A stretch of DNA of 64,000 nucleotides from CAWDJT01 sp963828705 (GCA_963828705.1 CAWHGA010000038.1:1-64000); one strand, 5' to 3'; shown: positions 44,579 to 56,055, numbered from the stretch's first letter. The notes: generated from the letters alone by a model not told the origin. Program-made: numbers and translations.

Positions 44579-47500
44579 CTACACTTGCTCAGGTGGTCTT
44601 CTGCCACTTTCTTGTCGGGTCGCACACGCCTTGTAGGCTGGTGAGGCCGAATCTTTACCGAAGTATTGATCCATTTCCCGGAAAAAGGTCCGCGACGGGC
44701 TAATCGACAGTTTCGGGCTCAAGGCAATCACCGCCTCGGACTCCTCGCCCACGAACAGGTGGAGCTGGGTCCGGCATTCTCCCCTATGGCTGACCAGCAG
44801 ATGGCGCAGTCTGGCCATGGCCTCCGTATCCAGGCGATCGGTGTGAAGCCGGATGTGGACCATCTCTACGGTTTCCACTTGGGCTTCTTCCAGGGTAAGG
44901 ATGCGGCTGGCGAGAATCTTGGAACCCTTTTCATCGTTTTGTACGGTACCCATGACCACTCGTGGATCATCACCGGCCAGGAGGTCTCGCGCCTGGGCGA
45001 ACACCTCCGGAAAGAGCACCACTTCCAGCAGTCCTTCCTTGTCCTCCAGAGTGTAGAAGGCCATGCGGTCGCCTTTCTTAGTGACCACTTCTTTGATCAC
45101 CGAAAGCACGCCACAGAGGATCACCTCGCTGCCGTCGAGCTTTTCGACAATTCGCTGGGAGTCGCTGGTGCAAAGTGCCGCCATCTGTTCACGATAGGCA
45201 TCCAGGGGGTGGCCAGAGAGGTAGAACCCCAGAGTTTCTTTCTCGAACTGCAGGGTCTGTCGGCTGTCCCAGTCGGGAACGTCGGGTAGCGGCTGCTTGT
45301 TACTCTTCTTCTTGGCGCGGAGTGCCGTGAACATATTGACCTGGCCTGACTGGCGGTCCCGCTGGGCTGCCTGGGCGCGTTCCATGGCCGTGTCCAGTGC
45401 CGCCAGCACCTGCGCCCGGTGCGGGTGTTGGGTGTCGAAGGCACCGCACTTGATGAGTTGTTCCAGCTACGCGGCGGTTTACCTTCTGCGTATCCGCGCG
45501 TTCCACAAAGTCGTACAACGATTGGAACGCCCCCTGTTCTTCGCGGCTGCGGATGATCCCTTCGATGGCCGCTTCCCCCACGTTTTTCACCGCTCCCAGG
45601 CCGAATCGGATCTTCCCTGCCACCACGGTAAAGTCCTTGTCGCTGGCGTTGACGTCGGGCGGCAGGAGTTCGATGCCTTTTTCGCGGCATTCGTTGATGT
45701 ACTTTACCACCTGATCGGTGTTGCTAAGAAAGCTGTTGAGCAGCGCCGCCATGTATTCCACCGGATAGTGTGCCTTGAGGTAGGCAGTGTGGTAGGCGAT
45801 GAGGGCGTAGGCAGCGCTGTGGGACTTGTTGAAGCCGTAACCGGCGAATTTTTCCATCTGATCGAAAATGTGGTTGGCCTTGGCAATTTCGATGCCGTTC
45901 TGTTTGGCCCCACTCACAAAGCGTTGGCGCTGGGCGGCCATGGTGGCCGGGTCCTTTTTGCCCATGGCTTTCCGCAGGATGTCGGCTTCCCCCAGGGTGT
46001 AGCTGGCCAGGGTGCTAGCGATTTTCATCACCTGTTCCTGGTAGAGGATCACGCCGTAGGTAGGTTCGAGGATCGGCCGAAGCTGTTGGAGATCGTAGGT
46101 GACTTCGATTCTGCCGAGTTTGCCGTCGATATAGTTGTCTACCATGCCGCTTTCCAGGGGACCCGGCCGGTAGAGGGCCACCATGGCGACGATGTCGGCA
46201 AAGCTCTCGGGGCGCAGCCGCCCCAGATAGCCGCGCATGCCGTTGCTTTCCAGCTGGAACACCCCCATGGTGTCGGCCCGTGACAGCAGTGCGAAGGTGT
46301 CGGGATCGTCAAGGGACAGGTCAGCCATGTTCAGTTCCACACCGTGGTTCTTTTTGATGAGCTTGACCGCATTGTCGATCACGGTGAGGTTACGCAACCC
46401 GAGGAAATCGAACTTGATGAGTCCGGCCTTTTCCACGAACTTCATCGAATACTGAGTCACTACTTCGTTATCCTGGCCTCGGTAGAGCGGCATGTATTCC
46501 ACAATCGGCTTATCGGCCAGGACTACGCCGGCGGCGTGAGTCGAGGCGTGGCGGGTGAGTCCCTCCAACACCCGAGCGATTTCGAACAGTTCCTGGATTT
46601 GCGGGTTGTCGCGCTGCAGTTCGCTGAGCCGCGGTTCCTGTTCGAAGGCCTTGGTGAGGGTCATGCCGAGGGTGGCGGGAATCAGCTTGGCGATGCGGTC
46701 TACTTCGTTGTAGGGCATAGCGAGGGCGCGTCCGACGTCACGCACTACGGCCTTGGGCTGCATGGTACCGAAGGTGATGATCTGCGCCACGTTCTCCTTG
46801 CCGTAGCGCTCACTCACATAGCGCAGCACTTCTTCGCGGCCATGGATGCAAAAATCCACATCGATATCCGGCATACTGATGCGTTCCGCGTTGAGGAAAC
46901 GCTCAAAAATTAGCCCGTGTTCGATGGGATCCAGGTCGGTGATGGCCATGGCGTAAGCCACCAGGCTCCCGGCGGCGGAACCGCGGCCCGGCCCCACGGG
47001 TATGCTGCGGTCCTTGGCATAGTTGATGAAATCCGCCACGATGAGGAAATAAGCGGCAAAACCCATCTTCTGAATGACTTCGATCTCATAGCGCAATCGT
47101 TCTTCGTAGTCGGCCTTCTGGGCGGCATCCATGGCGCCATGCCGCCGGGTCAGTTGTTCGAGGCGTTTACCCAGGCCTTCACGGGCCTTGCGAGCGAAAC
47201 AGTCCTCGATGGATTCGTCGCTTTCCAGAGGGAAAGATGGGAAAGTGGTAGGAACCCAGGTCGATTTTGAGCTGGCACTGATCGGCGATGACCACGGTGT
47301 TGGCCAGGGCTTCGGGGACATGAGCGAATTCGCGGGCCATCTCTTCGGGGGATTTGAAGTATAGCTGGTCGGTTTGGAACTTCATGCGCCGCTCATCCAG
47401 TACGGTTTTGCCGGTCTGGATGCAAAGCAGAATTTCATGGGCGCGGGCGTCGCCGCGCTTCAGGTAATGGCAGTCGTTGGTGGCCACCAGCGGCAGCCCA

Positions 47501-48108
47501 GTTTCCCGCCCCAGCCGAATAAGCCCATCATTGACCACGGCTTGTTCGGGGATGCCGTTGGCCTGGAGTTCCAGATAGAAATTGCCGTCTCCGAAGATCT
47601 TCGCGTATTCCAGCGCTGCTTTGCGGGCGCTTTCTTCCTGGCGACGGAGCAGGAACGAAGCGATTTCGCCTTTGAGGCAAGCCGACAAGCCGATGAGTCC
47701 ACCGTGATATTCACGGAGTAGCTCTTTGTCGATCCGCGGTTTGTAGTAGAATCCTTCCAGGTAGGCTCGGGAAACCAGCTTCATGAGGTTCTGGTAGCCT
47801 TCGCCGTCACGGGCCAGGAGCAACAGATGATAGTTGCGATCCTGTTCGCCGTTGCCGCCGTTGGTTTCCGCCTGACGGTCGAAGCGGCTCCGCGGAGCCA
47901 GATACACCTCACAGCCAATGATAGGTTTGACTCCGGCTTTGGAGAACTTCTCGTAGAATTCCAGGGCGCCGAACATGTTGCCGTGATCGGTGATGGCCAC
48001 GGCCGGCATCTGGTAGCTGCGGGCCGTCGCCAACAGGTCGGAAAGCCGAATGGCGCCATCCAGCAGGCTGTACTGGGTGTGGACATGCAAATGAACGAAG
48101 GGCGTCAT
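44579..48108 (-). CDS. dnaE: DNA polymerase III alpha subunit (two frameshifts)
   Basis: About 1175 residues, normal for DnaE. The PHP domain opens the protein (FVHLHVHTQYSLLDGAIRL, AITDHGNMFGALEFY). The polymerase core has VGPGRGSAAGSLVAYAM, the catalytic MPDIDVDFCIHGREEVLRYV, and FDFLGLRNLTVIDN; the KSHSAAYALIAYHTAYLKAH motif and an OB-fold follow. Two extra bases break the frame, near 47234 (between FPIFP and LESDESIEDC) and near 45468 (between NRRV and LEQLIKCGAFDTQHPH). As the replicative polymerase it must be intact in the cell. The U32 gene stop lies nine bases before its start, so the two are co-transcribed. Confidence 0.95.
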
Positions 48109-48117
48109 GAAGATTCC

Positions 48118-50229
48118 TTACCTATTTCTCTCTTTCACCGGTTCACGGTCGAAGTTAAACAGCGAATAGGGTTCGTCGGCCCGGCCATGTTTATAACCGC
48201 TCAGCAGCCGTTCCAACTCCTTCATAGGATGATGGCGTGGCCCTGCGCTGACGTCCAGCAGAAAGAATCGATACCCATAGGCGCGTAAAGTCGCCATCTG
48301 GGCCAGCCAGCTCATGGGGCGGTCGGCGAAAACGCTGGTGACCTGCTTGTCGGCACGGACGAAGTAGACATCCTTGCGGGCGGTCGAAAACGGTCGGTCC
48401 TCCAGGAGGTTGACCGGAAGCCGCGACATGAACAGAGCCGGCCAGGTGTACACGGTGACGATGGGGAGAGCGGCGAGAAGCCCGCGGGGGATCTCTGCCA
48501 GTTCCTGACGGGTGATTTCCAAAGAGAGTTCTGCCCAGCTGCAGCCGGCTTCGGCCACACTGGCCAGGGCCGTGGAATTGCGGATGTTGAGGCGGGCGCC
48601 GGCGATAAGTCCGAGTTTGTCCCGCTCGGCAAAAAGGTCCAGATGTCCCCAGTTGTTGACTTCCCAATGCCGGAAACCACGTTCCAGGTACCAGAGGACC
48701 GCCGGCCGGTAGTAGTCTAGATCCTTTTCCGCGAGGATCGGCGGCAGCGACCAGATAAAGCGCTGCTTCTGAGCGGGGATCAGCTTCTGTTTGGCGAGGC
48801 GCTCCAGGTTGGCCTTGGTGGCGGTGAGCATGACCCATTCGGCCGGCGATTGAAACACCTGCAGGAGGTCCTGGGCTCGACCGATCTTGACGATGAGCGC
48901 TTCATTGGCGTGCTGGGCAGCAAGGGGCGGGGCTGGCCAGGCTGCAGTGAGCTGGGTCTGCTGCGAGAAACGGGGTGAAAATCGGCGTCCTTCGGGGACT
49001 TCCGTATGCACTTGGCGCCATAATGCGGCCGGTTCTTTCCACGGGTTGTCACCCTTGCTGGCCACCCTAAAGAGCCGTTCGCCAGGGAGAAACTCCCCAC
49101 GCGCAGCAAGCCGTACCTGTGTCTTCGGATTTGTCGTGGCCAGCGTTTCGCCCTTGGGAGACCAGATCTCGCTGATAGTAAACGCCCCTTTTTCCTTGCC
49201 CTCGGTGGATTCGACCCGCAGGCGGTCGCCGCCGCTGACGCTGTGGCGCAGCGCCACAGTGATTGAACCGGTCTCGACGGTCTTGATCGTTCCTACCCAT
49301 AGGCCGCTGGAACCCGAGCGGTGCGGGGTAAGGATCTCCCGGGCCGGATCGTCGCTCAGAAACCCTGCGGTGAGACGCCGGGCTGGGGCGCGCAGCAGCA
49401 GTTCGCGGACTTCGGCGATGACGTCGCGTTCGTCGTCCGGAGACGCATCCAGCACCCGGCGATAAGCCTGGACCACCAACGCCACGTAATCGGCCGATTT
49501 CATCCGGCCTTCGATTTTGAAAGCCGAGAGCCGCAGCTTCTTGAGTTTAGGCAATTGGGAGATGGCGCAGAAATCGTTGCAGGAAAGGAAGAACCCATCC
49601 TTTCGCCCTTGGTGGAAATGCAGACGACAGGGCTGCACACAGCGCCCCTGAAGGCCGCTGTGGCCACCACGAAAACTGCTGGCCAGGCACAGCCCGGAAT
49701 AGGAGAAGCAGAGCGCACCGTGGACGAAGATTTCCAGTTCCATCCGAGTTTTGCTGGTGATTTCGGTGATTTCCTCCAGCGAAAGTTCCCTCGCCAGCAC
49801 CACCCGCTGAGCGCCCAGACGCTCCATCTGGTTTACTCCGGCGGAATTGTGCACCGCCGCAAGCGTACTGGCGTGGATTTTCAGCTTCGGGAACTGATGC
49901 CGTGCCACGAAAAAAATCCCGGGGTCCTGGGCGATCACCCCATCCACGCGCAGGTCCGAAAGTGCCTGGAGGACATCCAGCAGGGCGGGAAGTTCGGGCG
50001 TGGTGACCAGGCTGTTGAGCGCCACATATACCGATAGTTGCCGCTGCTGAGCAAAGGGGAGCAGGTGGGACAGCTCTTTGAGAGTAAAATTGGCTGCGGT
50101 GGCCCGGGCACTAAACTGTCTAAGGCCCAGATAGACAGCGTCAGCGCCGTTTTCCAGGGCCGCGAAGAAGCTTTCCACATTGCCCGCGGGGGCCAGGAGT
50201 TCGGGTAGGTGATGACGTTCGGCAGGCAT
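48118..50229 (-). CDS. U32 family peptidase-like protein (RlhA/TrhP type)
   Basis: About 703 residues from ATG 50229 (MPAERHHLPELLAPAG); in-frame ATGs at 50247 and 50277 are alternatives. The U32 signature is complete: LEIFVHGALCFSYSGLCLAS, SGLQGRCVQPCR, with YLGLRQFSARATAANFT near the N-terminus and LSAFKIEGRMKSADYV after it. Long U32 proteins in E. coli are needed for prephenate-dependent hydroxylation of 23S rRNA (RlhA) or tRNA U34 (TrhP), not proteolysis. Which applies here is unclear. First gene of the transcript that contains dnaE. Confidence 0.85.
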   Translation of the reverse strand: MPAERHHLPELLAPAGNVESFFAALENGADAVYLGLRQFSARATAANFTLKELSHLLPFAQQRQLSVYVALNSLVTTPELPALLDVLQALSDLRVDGVIAQDPGIFFVARHQFPKLKIHASTLAAVHNSAGVNQMERLGAQRVVLARELSLEEITEITSKTRMELEIFVHGALCFSYSGLCLASSFRGGHSGLQGRCVQPCRLHFHQGRKDGFFLSCNDFCAISQLPKLKKLRLSAFKIEGRMKSADYVALVVQAYRRVLDASPDDERDVIAEVRELLLRAPARRLTAGFLSDDPAREILTPHRSGSSGLWVGTIKTVETGSITVALRHSVSGGDRLRVESTEGKEKGAFTISEIWSPKGETLATTNPKTQVRLAARGEFLPGERLFRVASKGDNPWKEPAALWRQVHTEVPEGRRFSPRFSQQTQLTAAWPAPPLAAQHANEALIVKIGRAQDLLQVFQSPAEWVMLTATKANLERLAKQKLIPAQKQRFIWSLPPILAEKDLDYYRPAVLWYLERGFRHWEVNNWGHLDLFAERDKLGLIAGARLNIRNSTALASVAEAGCSWAELSLEITRQELAEIPRGLLAALPIVTVYTWPALFMSRLPVNLLEDRPFSTARKDVYFVRADKQVTSVFADRPMSWLAQMATLRAYGYRFFLLDVSAGPRHHPMKELERLLSGYKHGRADEPYSLFNFDREPVKERNR

Positions 50230-50277
50230 CAGGTTGGTACCGTCCATTCTCCCCGTTTGAGCAGAAGGTCGAGCCAA

Positions 50278-50767
50278 TTCCGGGTGGAAAGCGGCAGAAA
50301 AAGCTCTCCCTGGTCGCGGTTCTGGTCAAAATCGGTCATGGTGACTGGGTTCAGAATGGGCATGAGCATGAATCTCCAGAGTGGAAGTCGATGAAAGGGT
50401 AATCACACGAAGGAGCGTCGGGCCATGGGTGCGTGTCGGGATGTAACCCCCACCAACCAGCCTGACGCATTGATTCCGGGTACACACAGGATGACCTGCA
50501 AGCGAGGGGAGTTCCGGCAACTGCTTGCTTCAGATGGTTGCCTTGATCAGGCGAATTGCTTGCCGGTTGCGGGCTTGCGGACCCACCCGAGGCCGAAAGC
50601 CGAGGAATCTTCTTTCTTGCGGCGGTTCAACCAGATTGTTCGCTTCGTTCGGAATGACATGATGGGCATCACCGGCTTTCCCACGGAAATCTGCGATGAG
50701 GCGCAAAACTTTGCTGGGAAGGGGGCTCTCTGTTAAGAGAACTTGGGATCTCTCCAGCGGTTTGAAG
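50278..50767. other. Intergenic region between purB and the U32 gene
   Basis: About 490 bases with only short open frames lacking motifs and ribosome sites. The promoter of the U32-dnaE transcript should lie here. No convincing hairpin was seen. Confidence 0.4.
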
Positions 50768-52078
50768 TCAACCACTTCGATCATCGGTACCAAAAACCTG
50801 GACAAAAATCGTGTCTATGTGTTTGAGATGATAGTTCAGGTCAAAGATGGCTGCAAGATCGTTGGAGTTCAAGTGCTGGGCAACATCCGGGTCTTGCTGG
50901 AGCAGGTCCTGTAGCTGGCAGGCTTCATTCCAGGCGCGCATGGCGTTGTGTTGCACCAGGCGGTAGGCGTCTTCTCGGCTCAACCCCTTGCGCGTTAACG
51001 CTAACATGACCTGCTGGGAGAAGAAAAGCCCGCCAGTGAGATACATGTTGCGGCGCATGTTTTCCGGGTAGACGGTCAGCCGGTCCAGCACCCGGGTCAG
51101 GCGCGCCAGCATGTAATCCAGCAAAATGGTGGAATCGGGGCCGATAATGCGTTCCACCGAGGAATGGCTAATGTCGCGTTCATGCCACAGGGCGACGTTT
51201 TCCATGGCGGCCAGAGCATTGCCGCGAAGCACTCGCGCCAGCCCGGAGAGGTTCTCGCTGGCGATGGGATTGCGTTTATGTGGCATGGCCGACGAGCCCT
51301 TCTGGCCCGGCGAGAAGAATTCCTCGGCTTCGCCCACTTCGGTGCGCTGTAGATGCCGGATTTCGACGGCGATCTTTTCCACGGAGCAGCCGATCAACGC
51401 CAGGATGCTGAAAAACTCGGCATGGCGGTCGCGCTGGATGATCTGGGTGCTGATGGGTTCAGCCTGCAATCCCAGCATCTGGCATACGTGCTTTTCGACG
51501 GCAGGATCTATGTTGGCGTAAGTGCCTACGGCGCCTGAGATCTTGCCCACCCGGACGGCGTCTCGGGCGCGAAGAAGACGTTCCTGGTGGCGTGTCATTT
51601 CCGCGTGCCAGAGAGCAAACTTGAGTCCGAAAGTGATGGGTTCGGCGTGGATGCCGTGGGACCGACCGATCATGACAGTGTCTTTAAATTCGTAGGCGCG
51701 CCGCTTGAGGACTTCCAGCAGCCGGTCCAGGTCTTCGAGCAGGAGGTCGGCGGCTTCGGTGAGTTGCAGCGCCAGGGCGGTATCGAGCACATCCGATGAG
51801 GTCATCCCTTCATGGATGAACCGTGCCGCCGGCCCCACATATTCGGCCACGGTGGTGAGGAAGGCGATCACGTCGTGGTGGGTTTCCTGCTCGATTTCCT
51901 CGATGCGCTGTACGTTGAAGGCGGCTTTAGAGCGGATATCGGCCATGGCTTCGAGGGGAATAGCACCGCGCGTCGCCTGCGCTTCGCAGACGGCGATTTC
52001 AACGTCCAGCCACTTGCGATATTTGTTTTCCAGATCCCAAATCTTGCCCATTTCCGGGCGGGTGTAACGCTCAATCAT
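50768..52078 (-). CDS. purB: Adenylosuccinate lyase
   Basis: 436 residues, intact; GAGG lies upstream of ATG 52078. It cleaves SAICAR and adenylosuccinate in purine synthesis. The fumarase/aspartase superfamily signature GSSAMPHKRNPIASEN is present, with the catalytic His segment EGMTSSDVLDTALAL and GRSHGIHAEPITFGLKFALW. Length is typical for the bacterial short form. It is divergent from sfsA. Confidence 0.96.
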   Translation of the reverse strand: MIERYTRPEMGKIWDLENKYRKWLDVEIAVCEAQATRGAIPLEAMADIRSKAAFNVQRIEEIEQETHHDVIAFLTTVAEYVGPAARFIHEGMTSSDVLDTALALQLTEAADLLLEDLDRLLEVLKRRAYEFKDTVMIGRSHGIHAEPITFGLKFALWHAEMTRHQERLLRARDAVRVGKISGAVGTYANIDPAVEKHVCQMLGLQAEPISTQIIQRDRHAEFFSILALIGCSVEKIAVEIRHLQRTEVGEAEEFFSPGQKGSSAMPHKRNPIASENLSGLARVLRGNALAAMENVALWHERDISHSSVERIIGPDSTILLDYMLARLTRVLDRLTVYPENMRRNMYLTGGLFFSQQVMLALTRKGLSREDAYRLVQHNAMRAWNEACQLQDLLQQDPDVAQHLNSNDLAAIFDLNYHLKHIDTIFVQVFGTDDRSG

Positions 52079-52385
52079 GGGGTGTCCTCGTTGAGGGATA
52101 GACTTCCATGGTGCCTCCAGCGCTGGGCAACGGCAGCGTCGGTCGCTCTAATCGATCATCGAAGCGTCCGGAAAAATCTTCGACCATTCTAATAGCATAC
52201 CCCACATCCTTTGCCAAGGATGCCCCAAATCGGTGGCCCCGGGATTGATTGACACTTCTGTTGGCGCTTCGGTGCTAACGTGCCGCGAGCATTGACCTCA
52301 CTCGGAATTCGTCATAAAGTGGACAGGTCCTTTAGATCATGGTTCTCCGTTCTGGTCGTGAGCATTTAAGGAGAACTCTCGTCCG
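52079..52385. other. Divergent promoter region purB/sfsA
   Basis: About 300 bases between the divergent starts of purB and sfsA. No operator-like palindrome or confident promoter pair was picked out by eye. Confidence 0.35.
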
Positions 52386-53111
52386 ATGCCAGTTCATTGG
52401 GTCGATGTGCAATATGTGTTTTCCGAGCCATTGGTGGCCGGTCGGCTTCTGCGTCGCTACCAGCGTTTCTTGGCGGATGTCGAACTGGAAGATGGCCTGG
52501 TGGTGACCGCGCACTGTCCCAATTCCGGCTCCATGTTGGGATGCCTGGAGCCCGGTGCGCCGGTCTATTGTTCCAGGCGACCAGCAGCGGAGCGGCGTAC
52601 CTCCTTCACCTGGGAGATGATCATGGTGAACGGCAGCTGGGTGGGCATCAACACGCTGATTCCCAACACCCTGGTGGCTCGGGCGGCGGAGGCGGAAGCG
52701 CTGCCGCTCTTCTTGGGGACCACGCGAGTTCGTCGGGAAGTGCGAGTCGGGCCGCACACGCGCCTGGATCTGATGCTGGAAAGGGCTTCGGGGCCTCTCT
52801 ACGTAGAAGTGAAAAACGTGACCCTGGTGCGCCGGGAGACGGCGCAGTTTCCAGATGCGCCTACGGCTCGTGGCGTCAAACACCTGCAGCATCTGGCCAA
52901 TTTGGCGGCAGCCGGGCAGGCAGCAGCTATGGTTTACGTAGTGCAGCGGCAAGATGCGCGGGCCTTCGCTCCAGCCGCCGACATCGATCCGAGTTATGCC
53001 GAACACTACCAACGCGCTCGCGCTGCCGGGGTGCAGGTGGTCGCCCTTGAAGCCCACGTCACGCCGCAAAAGATCAGCATTGCACGGGTCTTGCCGCTGC
53101 TGGACGAATGA
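52386..53111 (+). CDS. sfsA: SfsA family protein (sugar fermentation stimulation protein A)
   Basis: 241 residues, intact. The family pattern is complete: RRYQRFLADVEL, TAHCPNSGSMLGCLEPGAPV, GINTLIPNTLVARAAEAEAL, then the nuclease-like core RLDLMLERASGPLYVEVKNV with TLVRRETAQFPDAPTARGVK. The restriction-endonuclease-like fold suggests a nuclease role, but function is not settled. AAGGAG lies upstream of ATG 52386. Followed by eno after about 210 bases. Confidence 0.93.
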   Translation: MPVHWVDVQYVFSEPLVAGRLLRRYQRFLADVELEDGLVVTAHCPNSGSMLGCLEPGAPVYCSRRPAAERRTSFTWEMIMVNGSWVGINTLIPNTLVARAAEAEALPLFLGTTRVRREVRVGPHTRLDLMLERASGPLYVEVKNVTLVRRETAQFPDAPTARGVKHLQHLANLAAAGQAAAMVYVVQRQDARAFAPAADIDPSYAEHYQRARAAGVQVVALEAHVTPQKISIARVLPLLDE

Positions 53112-53324
53112 CCTGAGCTTGTTGTCATGTGCCACTTTCGGTTTTCTGCAAACATGGCCTGTATTTTGGTCTCCCAGGTTTCAGAGCATGCTTGCATTCT
53201 TTCTGGCAGGCCGGAAATCGGGTCGCTGCGGGGAGAGTGTCGCTCAATGAGTTTTTTTGACTTTCTTAGAGTCGGCCAGTAGTTTGATGTTGATTTTGAC
53301 CAGCAGACAAGGAGGCGAGCCATC

Positions 53325-54606
53325 ATGAGCGAGATCATTGCCATACGGGCCAGGGAAATCCTTGATTCCCGTGGGAATCCCACGGTCGAGGCCGAAGTGT
53401 TTTTGGACAGTGGCTTTAATGGCCGGGCCGCAGTGCCTTCGGGGGCTTCGACAGGCACACGGGAGGCGCTGGAGTTGCGTGACGGCGACCAGAAACGTTT
53501 CCTGGGCAAGGGGGTGCTGAAGGCGGTGGAGCATGTCAACAGCGAGATCGGACCGAAGCTGATTGGCTTCGATGCCGCTGACCAGGTGGGGCTGGACCGC
53601 TTCCTGATCGCCATGGATGGTACCGAAAACAAGGGCCGCCTCGGGGCTAATGCGATCCTGGCGGTCAGCATGGCGGTAGCCAAGGCTTCGGCGGCTGATG
53701 CCGGAATGCCGCTGTACCGCTATTTGGGAGGCGTTTCCGCGCATGTGCTGCCGGTGCCCATGATGAATGTCCTTAATGGTGGGGCCCACGCCGATAACAA
53801 CCTGGACATCCAGGAATTTATGATCGTCCCGGCAGGGGCGGCGAGTTTCCGGGAAGCCCTGCGCATGGGCGTGGAAACCTTTCACAGCCTCAAGAAGGTT
53901 TTGAAATCAAACGGACTTAACACGGCGGTGGGCGACGAAGGTGGGTTTGCGCCCAACCTCAAATCCAACGAAGAAGCCATGGAAGTCCTGATGAAGGCCA
54001 TCGCAGCGGCGGGCTATGAGCCGGGCAAGGATATCTTCATCGCCTTGGACGCTGCGGCCAGCGAGTTTTGTGAATCGGGCCAATACCGCCTGGAAGCTGA
54101 GACCCCGCCGCAGAAGAGCGCTGCCGAACTGCTCGATTTCTATAGCGCCTGGGTCGGCCGTTACCCGCTCATTTCCCTGGAAGACGGTATGGCCGAACAG
54201 GATTGGGCTGGTTGGAAGGCGCTCACCAAGAAGCTTGGAGCAGACGGTTCAGATCGTGGGCGATGATGTATTTGTGACCAACACCCGGATTCTCAAGAAA
54301 GGGATTGCCGAAGGCGTGGCCAATTCTATCCTCATCAAGCTCAACCAGATCGGCACCGTGACCGAAACCCTGGAAGCCATCACCATGGCCTTCAAGGCCG
54401 GCTACACGGCGGTGGTGTCCCACCGGTCGGGAGAAACCGAAGACACCACCATCGCCGATCTGGCGGTGGCTGCGGGGACCGGGCAGATCAAGACCGGATC
54501 GCTGTCACGCACCGATCGCGTGGCCAAGTACAATCGCCTGCTGCGGATCGAGGATGAGCTGGGGGATTCTGCTTACTTCCCAGGGTTGGCGGCGTTCAAA
54601 CGGTAA
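53325..54606 (+). CDS. eno: Enolase (one frameshift)
   Basis: About 426 residues, standard for bacterial enolase, which interconverts 2-phosphoglycerate and phosphoenolpyruvate. AGGAGG precedes ATG 53325. Motifs include ILDSRGNPTVEAEVFL, VPSGASTGTREALELRD, NGGAHADNNLDIQEFMIVP, DEGGFAPNL, SLEDGMAEQDW, the signature LIKLNQIGTVTETLEAI and SHRSGETEDTTIADLAV. One extra base near 54243 (between KKLGAD and VQIVGDDVFVT) breaks the frame. As an essential single-copy gene it is very probably intact in the organism. Confidence 0.95.
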
Positions 54607-54721
54607 TATCGAGGGCTTTGGTCGAAGAGCCTGGGGCTAGTCAAAGGGGGGAATCACCCTGATGATAAGCCCAGCCCTGAAGTGCATAGAGTTTGACCAG
54701 AGCCTGTCCAGCATAAGGCAG

Positions 54722-54757
54722 CAGGTGACGGCCCCGCCGTGGCGGGGCCGTCACCTG
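54722..54757. terminator. Perfect GC-rich hairpin between eno and gmd
   Basis: CAGGTGACGGCCCCGCC (54722-54738) and GGCGGGGCCGTCACCTG (54741-54757) are exact inverse copies with only two bases between. Convergent genes flank it, so it can serve both transcripts, but no T run follows on either strand, so it is not a textbook intrinsic terminator. Confidence 0.6.
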
Positions 54758-54885
54758 AATGGTGTGTTCAACAGACTGGACGCTGTCCGCAAGGACACTG
54801 CCACCCTGCGTATCAATTCCGACCAGCAGCCGGGACCATGTTGTTGCTGGGCAGCGACCTACCTTTGAGCTGACGAAGCCGCATA

Positions 54886-56055
54886 TCACATGTGAGCTTC
54901 ACAGCTTGCCGGCACGGTGAAACCATTGCGCTGGCAAATGAGTTGCCGAGCAGTTTCGCACATGTCTTGGTGAATCATCTCCCTAACCAGTGTGTCAAAA
55001 CTAACCTCCGGTTGCCAGCCCAGTTGCTGTCGGGCTTTGCTGGCATCGCCCAGGAGTGTTTCCACCTCGGTGGGGCGAAAGTATCTGGGGTCTACCTGGA
55101 CCACCACCTTGCCGGTCTCCAATGAGCTTTTGTGGGGAGAGAACCGGGCATGGCGCTCGAGAAGGACAGTCGGTTCCACTGCGGCGACAATTCCCTGCTG
55201 GGAGACCCCTTCCCCGCGCCATTCCAGAAGAACTCCCAACTCCCGGAAGGCTTTCTCGCAAAAATCTTTGACCGAGTGCTGCTCACCGGTAGCGATGACG
55301 TAGTCGTCCGGTTGTTGCTGCTGCAAAACTAGCCATTGGGCGCGGACATAGTCGCGAGCATGCCCCCAATCCCGCTTAGCATCTAGGTTGCCCAAGTAGA
55401 GGTGGTCTTGAAGGCCGAGAGCGATGCGGGCGGCGGCTCGAGTGATCTTGCGGGTCACAAAAGTTTCGCCGCGCATCGGCGATTCATGATTGAACAGAAT
55501 GCCGTTGCAGGCATAGATCCCGTAGGCTTCGCGATAGTTGACCGTGATCCAGTAACCGTAGAGTTTAGCCACGGCATATGGGGAACGCGGATAGAAAGGG
55601 GTTTGTTCGTTTTGGGGTGAGGCTTGGACTTTACCAAAGAGTTCAGAGGTGGAGGCCTGATAGAAGCGGGTTCTGCTTTCCATGCCCAGGATTCGGATGG
55701 CTTCTAACAGGCGGAGCGTACCGAGGGCATCAACGTTGGCGGTGTATTCCGGGGATTTAAAGGACACCGCCACGTGGCTCTGCGCAGCCAGGTTGTAGAT
55801 TTCGTCGGGCTGGGTCTCTTGGATGATGCTAATGAGATTAGTGCCATCGGTGAGATCGCCGTAATGCATAAAGAGCCGCACGTTTTCTTCGTGGGGGTCG
55901 AGGTAGAGTTCATCGATTCGCTGAGTATTGAAAAGGGATGCGCGCCTCTTGATACCATGTACCTGATAGCCCTTGTCGAGCAGGAAGCGCACCAGGTATG
56001 CCCCATCCTGGCCCGTTATCCCGGTAATCAATGCGACTTTGTTATGTTGTTCCAT
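54886..56055 (-). CDS. gmd: GDP-mannose 4,6-dehydratase
   Basis: 389 residues, intact. First step of GDP-fucose, GDP-rhamnose or related sugar synthesis for surface polysaccharides. It is an extended short-chain dehydrogenase with NADP motif ALITGITGQDGAYLVRFLLD, the family segment GIKRRASLFNTQRIDELYLD, the active-site YPRSPYAVAKLYGYW (YxxxK) and ILFNHESPMRGETFVTRKIT. Partner genes such as fcl or rmd are not in the window. It is convergent with eno. Confidence 0.95.
   Translation of the reverse strand: MEQHNKVALITGITGQDGAYLVRFLLDKGYQVHGIKRRASLFNTQRIDELYLDPHEENVRLFMHYGDLTDGTNLISIIQETQPDEIYNLAAQSHVAVSFKSPEYTANVDALGTLRLLEAIRILGMESRTRFYQASTSELFGKVQASPQNEQTPFYPRSPYAVAKLYGYWITVNYREAYGIYACNGILFNHESPMRGETFVTRKITRAAARIALGLQDHLYLGNLDAKRDWGHARDYVRAQWLVLQQQQPDDYVIATGEQHSVKDFCEKAFRELGVLLEWRGEGVSQQGIVAAVEPTVLLERHARFSPHKSSLETGKVVVQVDPRYFRPTEVETLLGDASKARQQLGWQPEVSFDTLVREMIHQDMCETARQLICQRNGFTVPASCEAHM

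Noticed and set aside
45297..46283. 328-residue plus-strand open frame inside dnaE
   Set aside because: It is antisense to conserved DnaE polymerase motifs and has no recognisable family; its length only reflects codon bias of dnaE.
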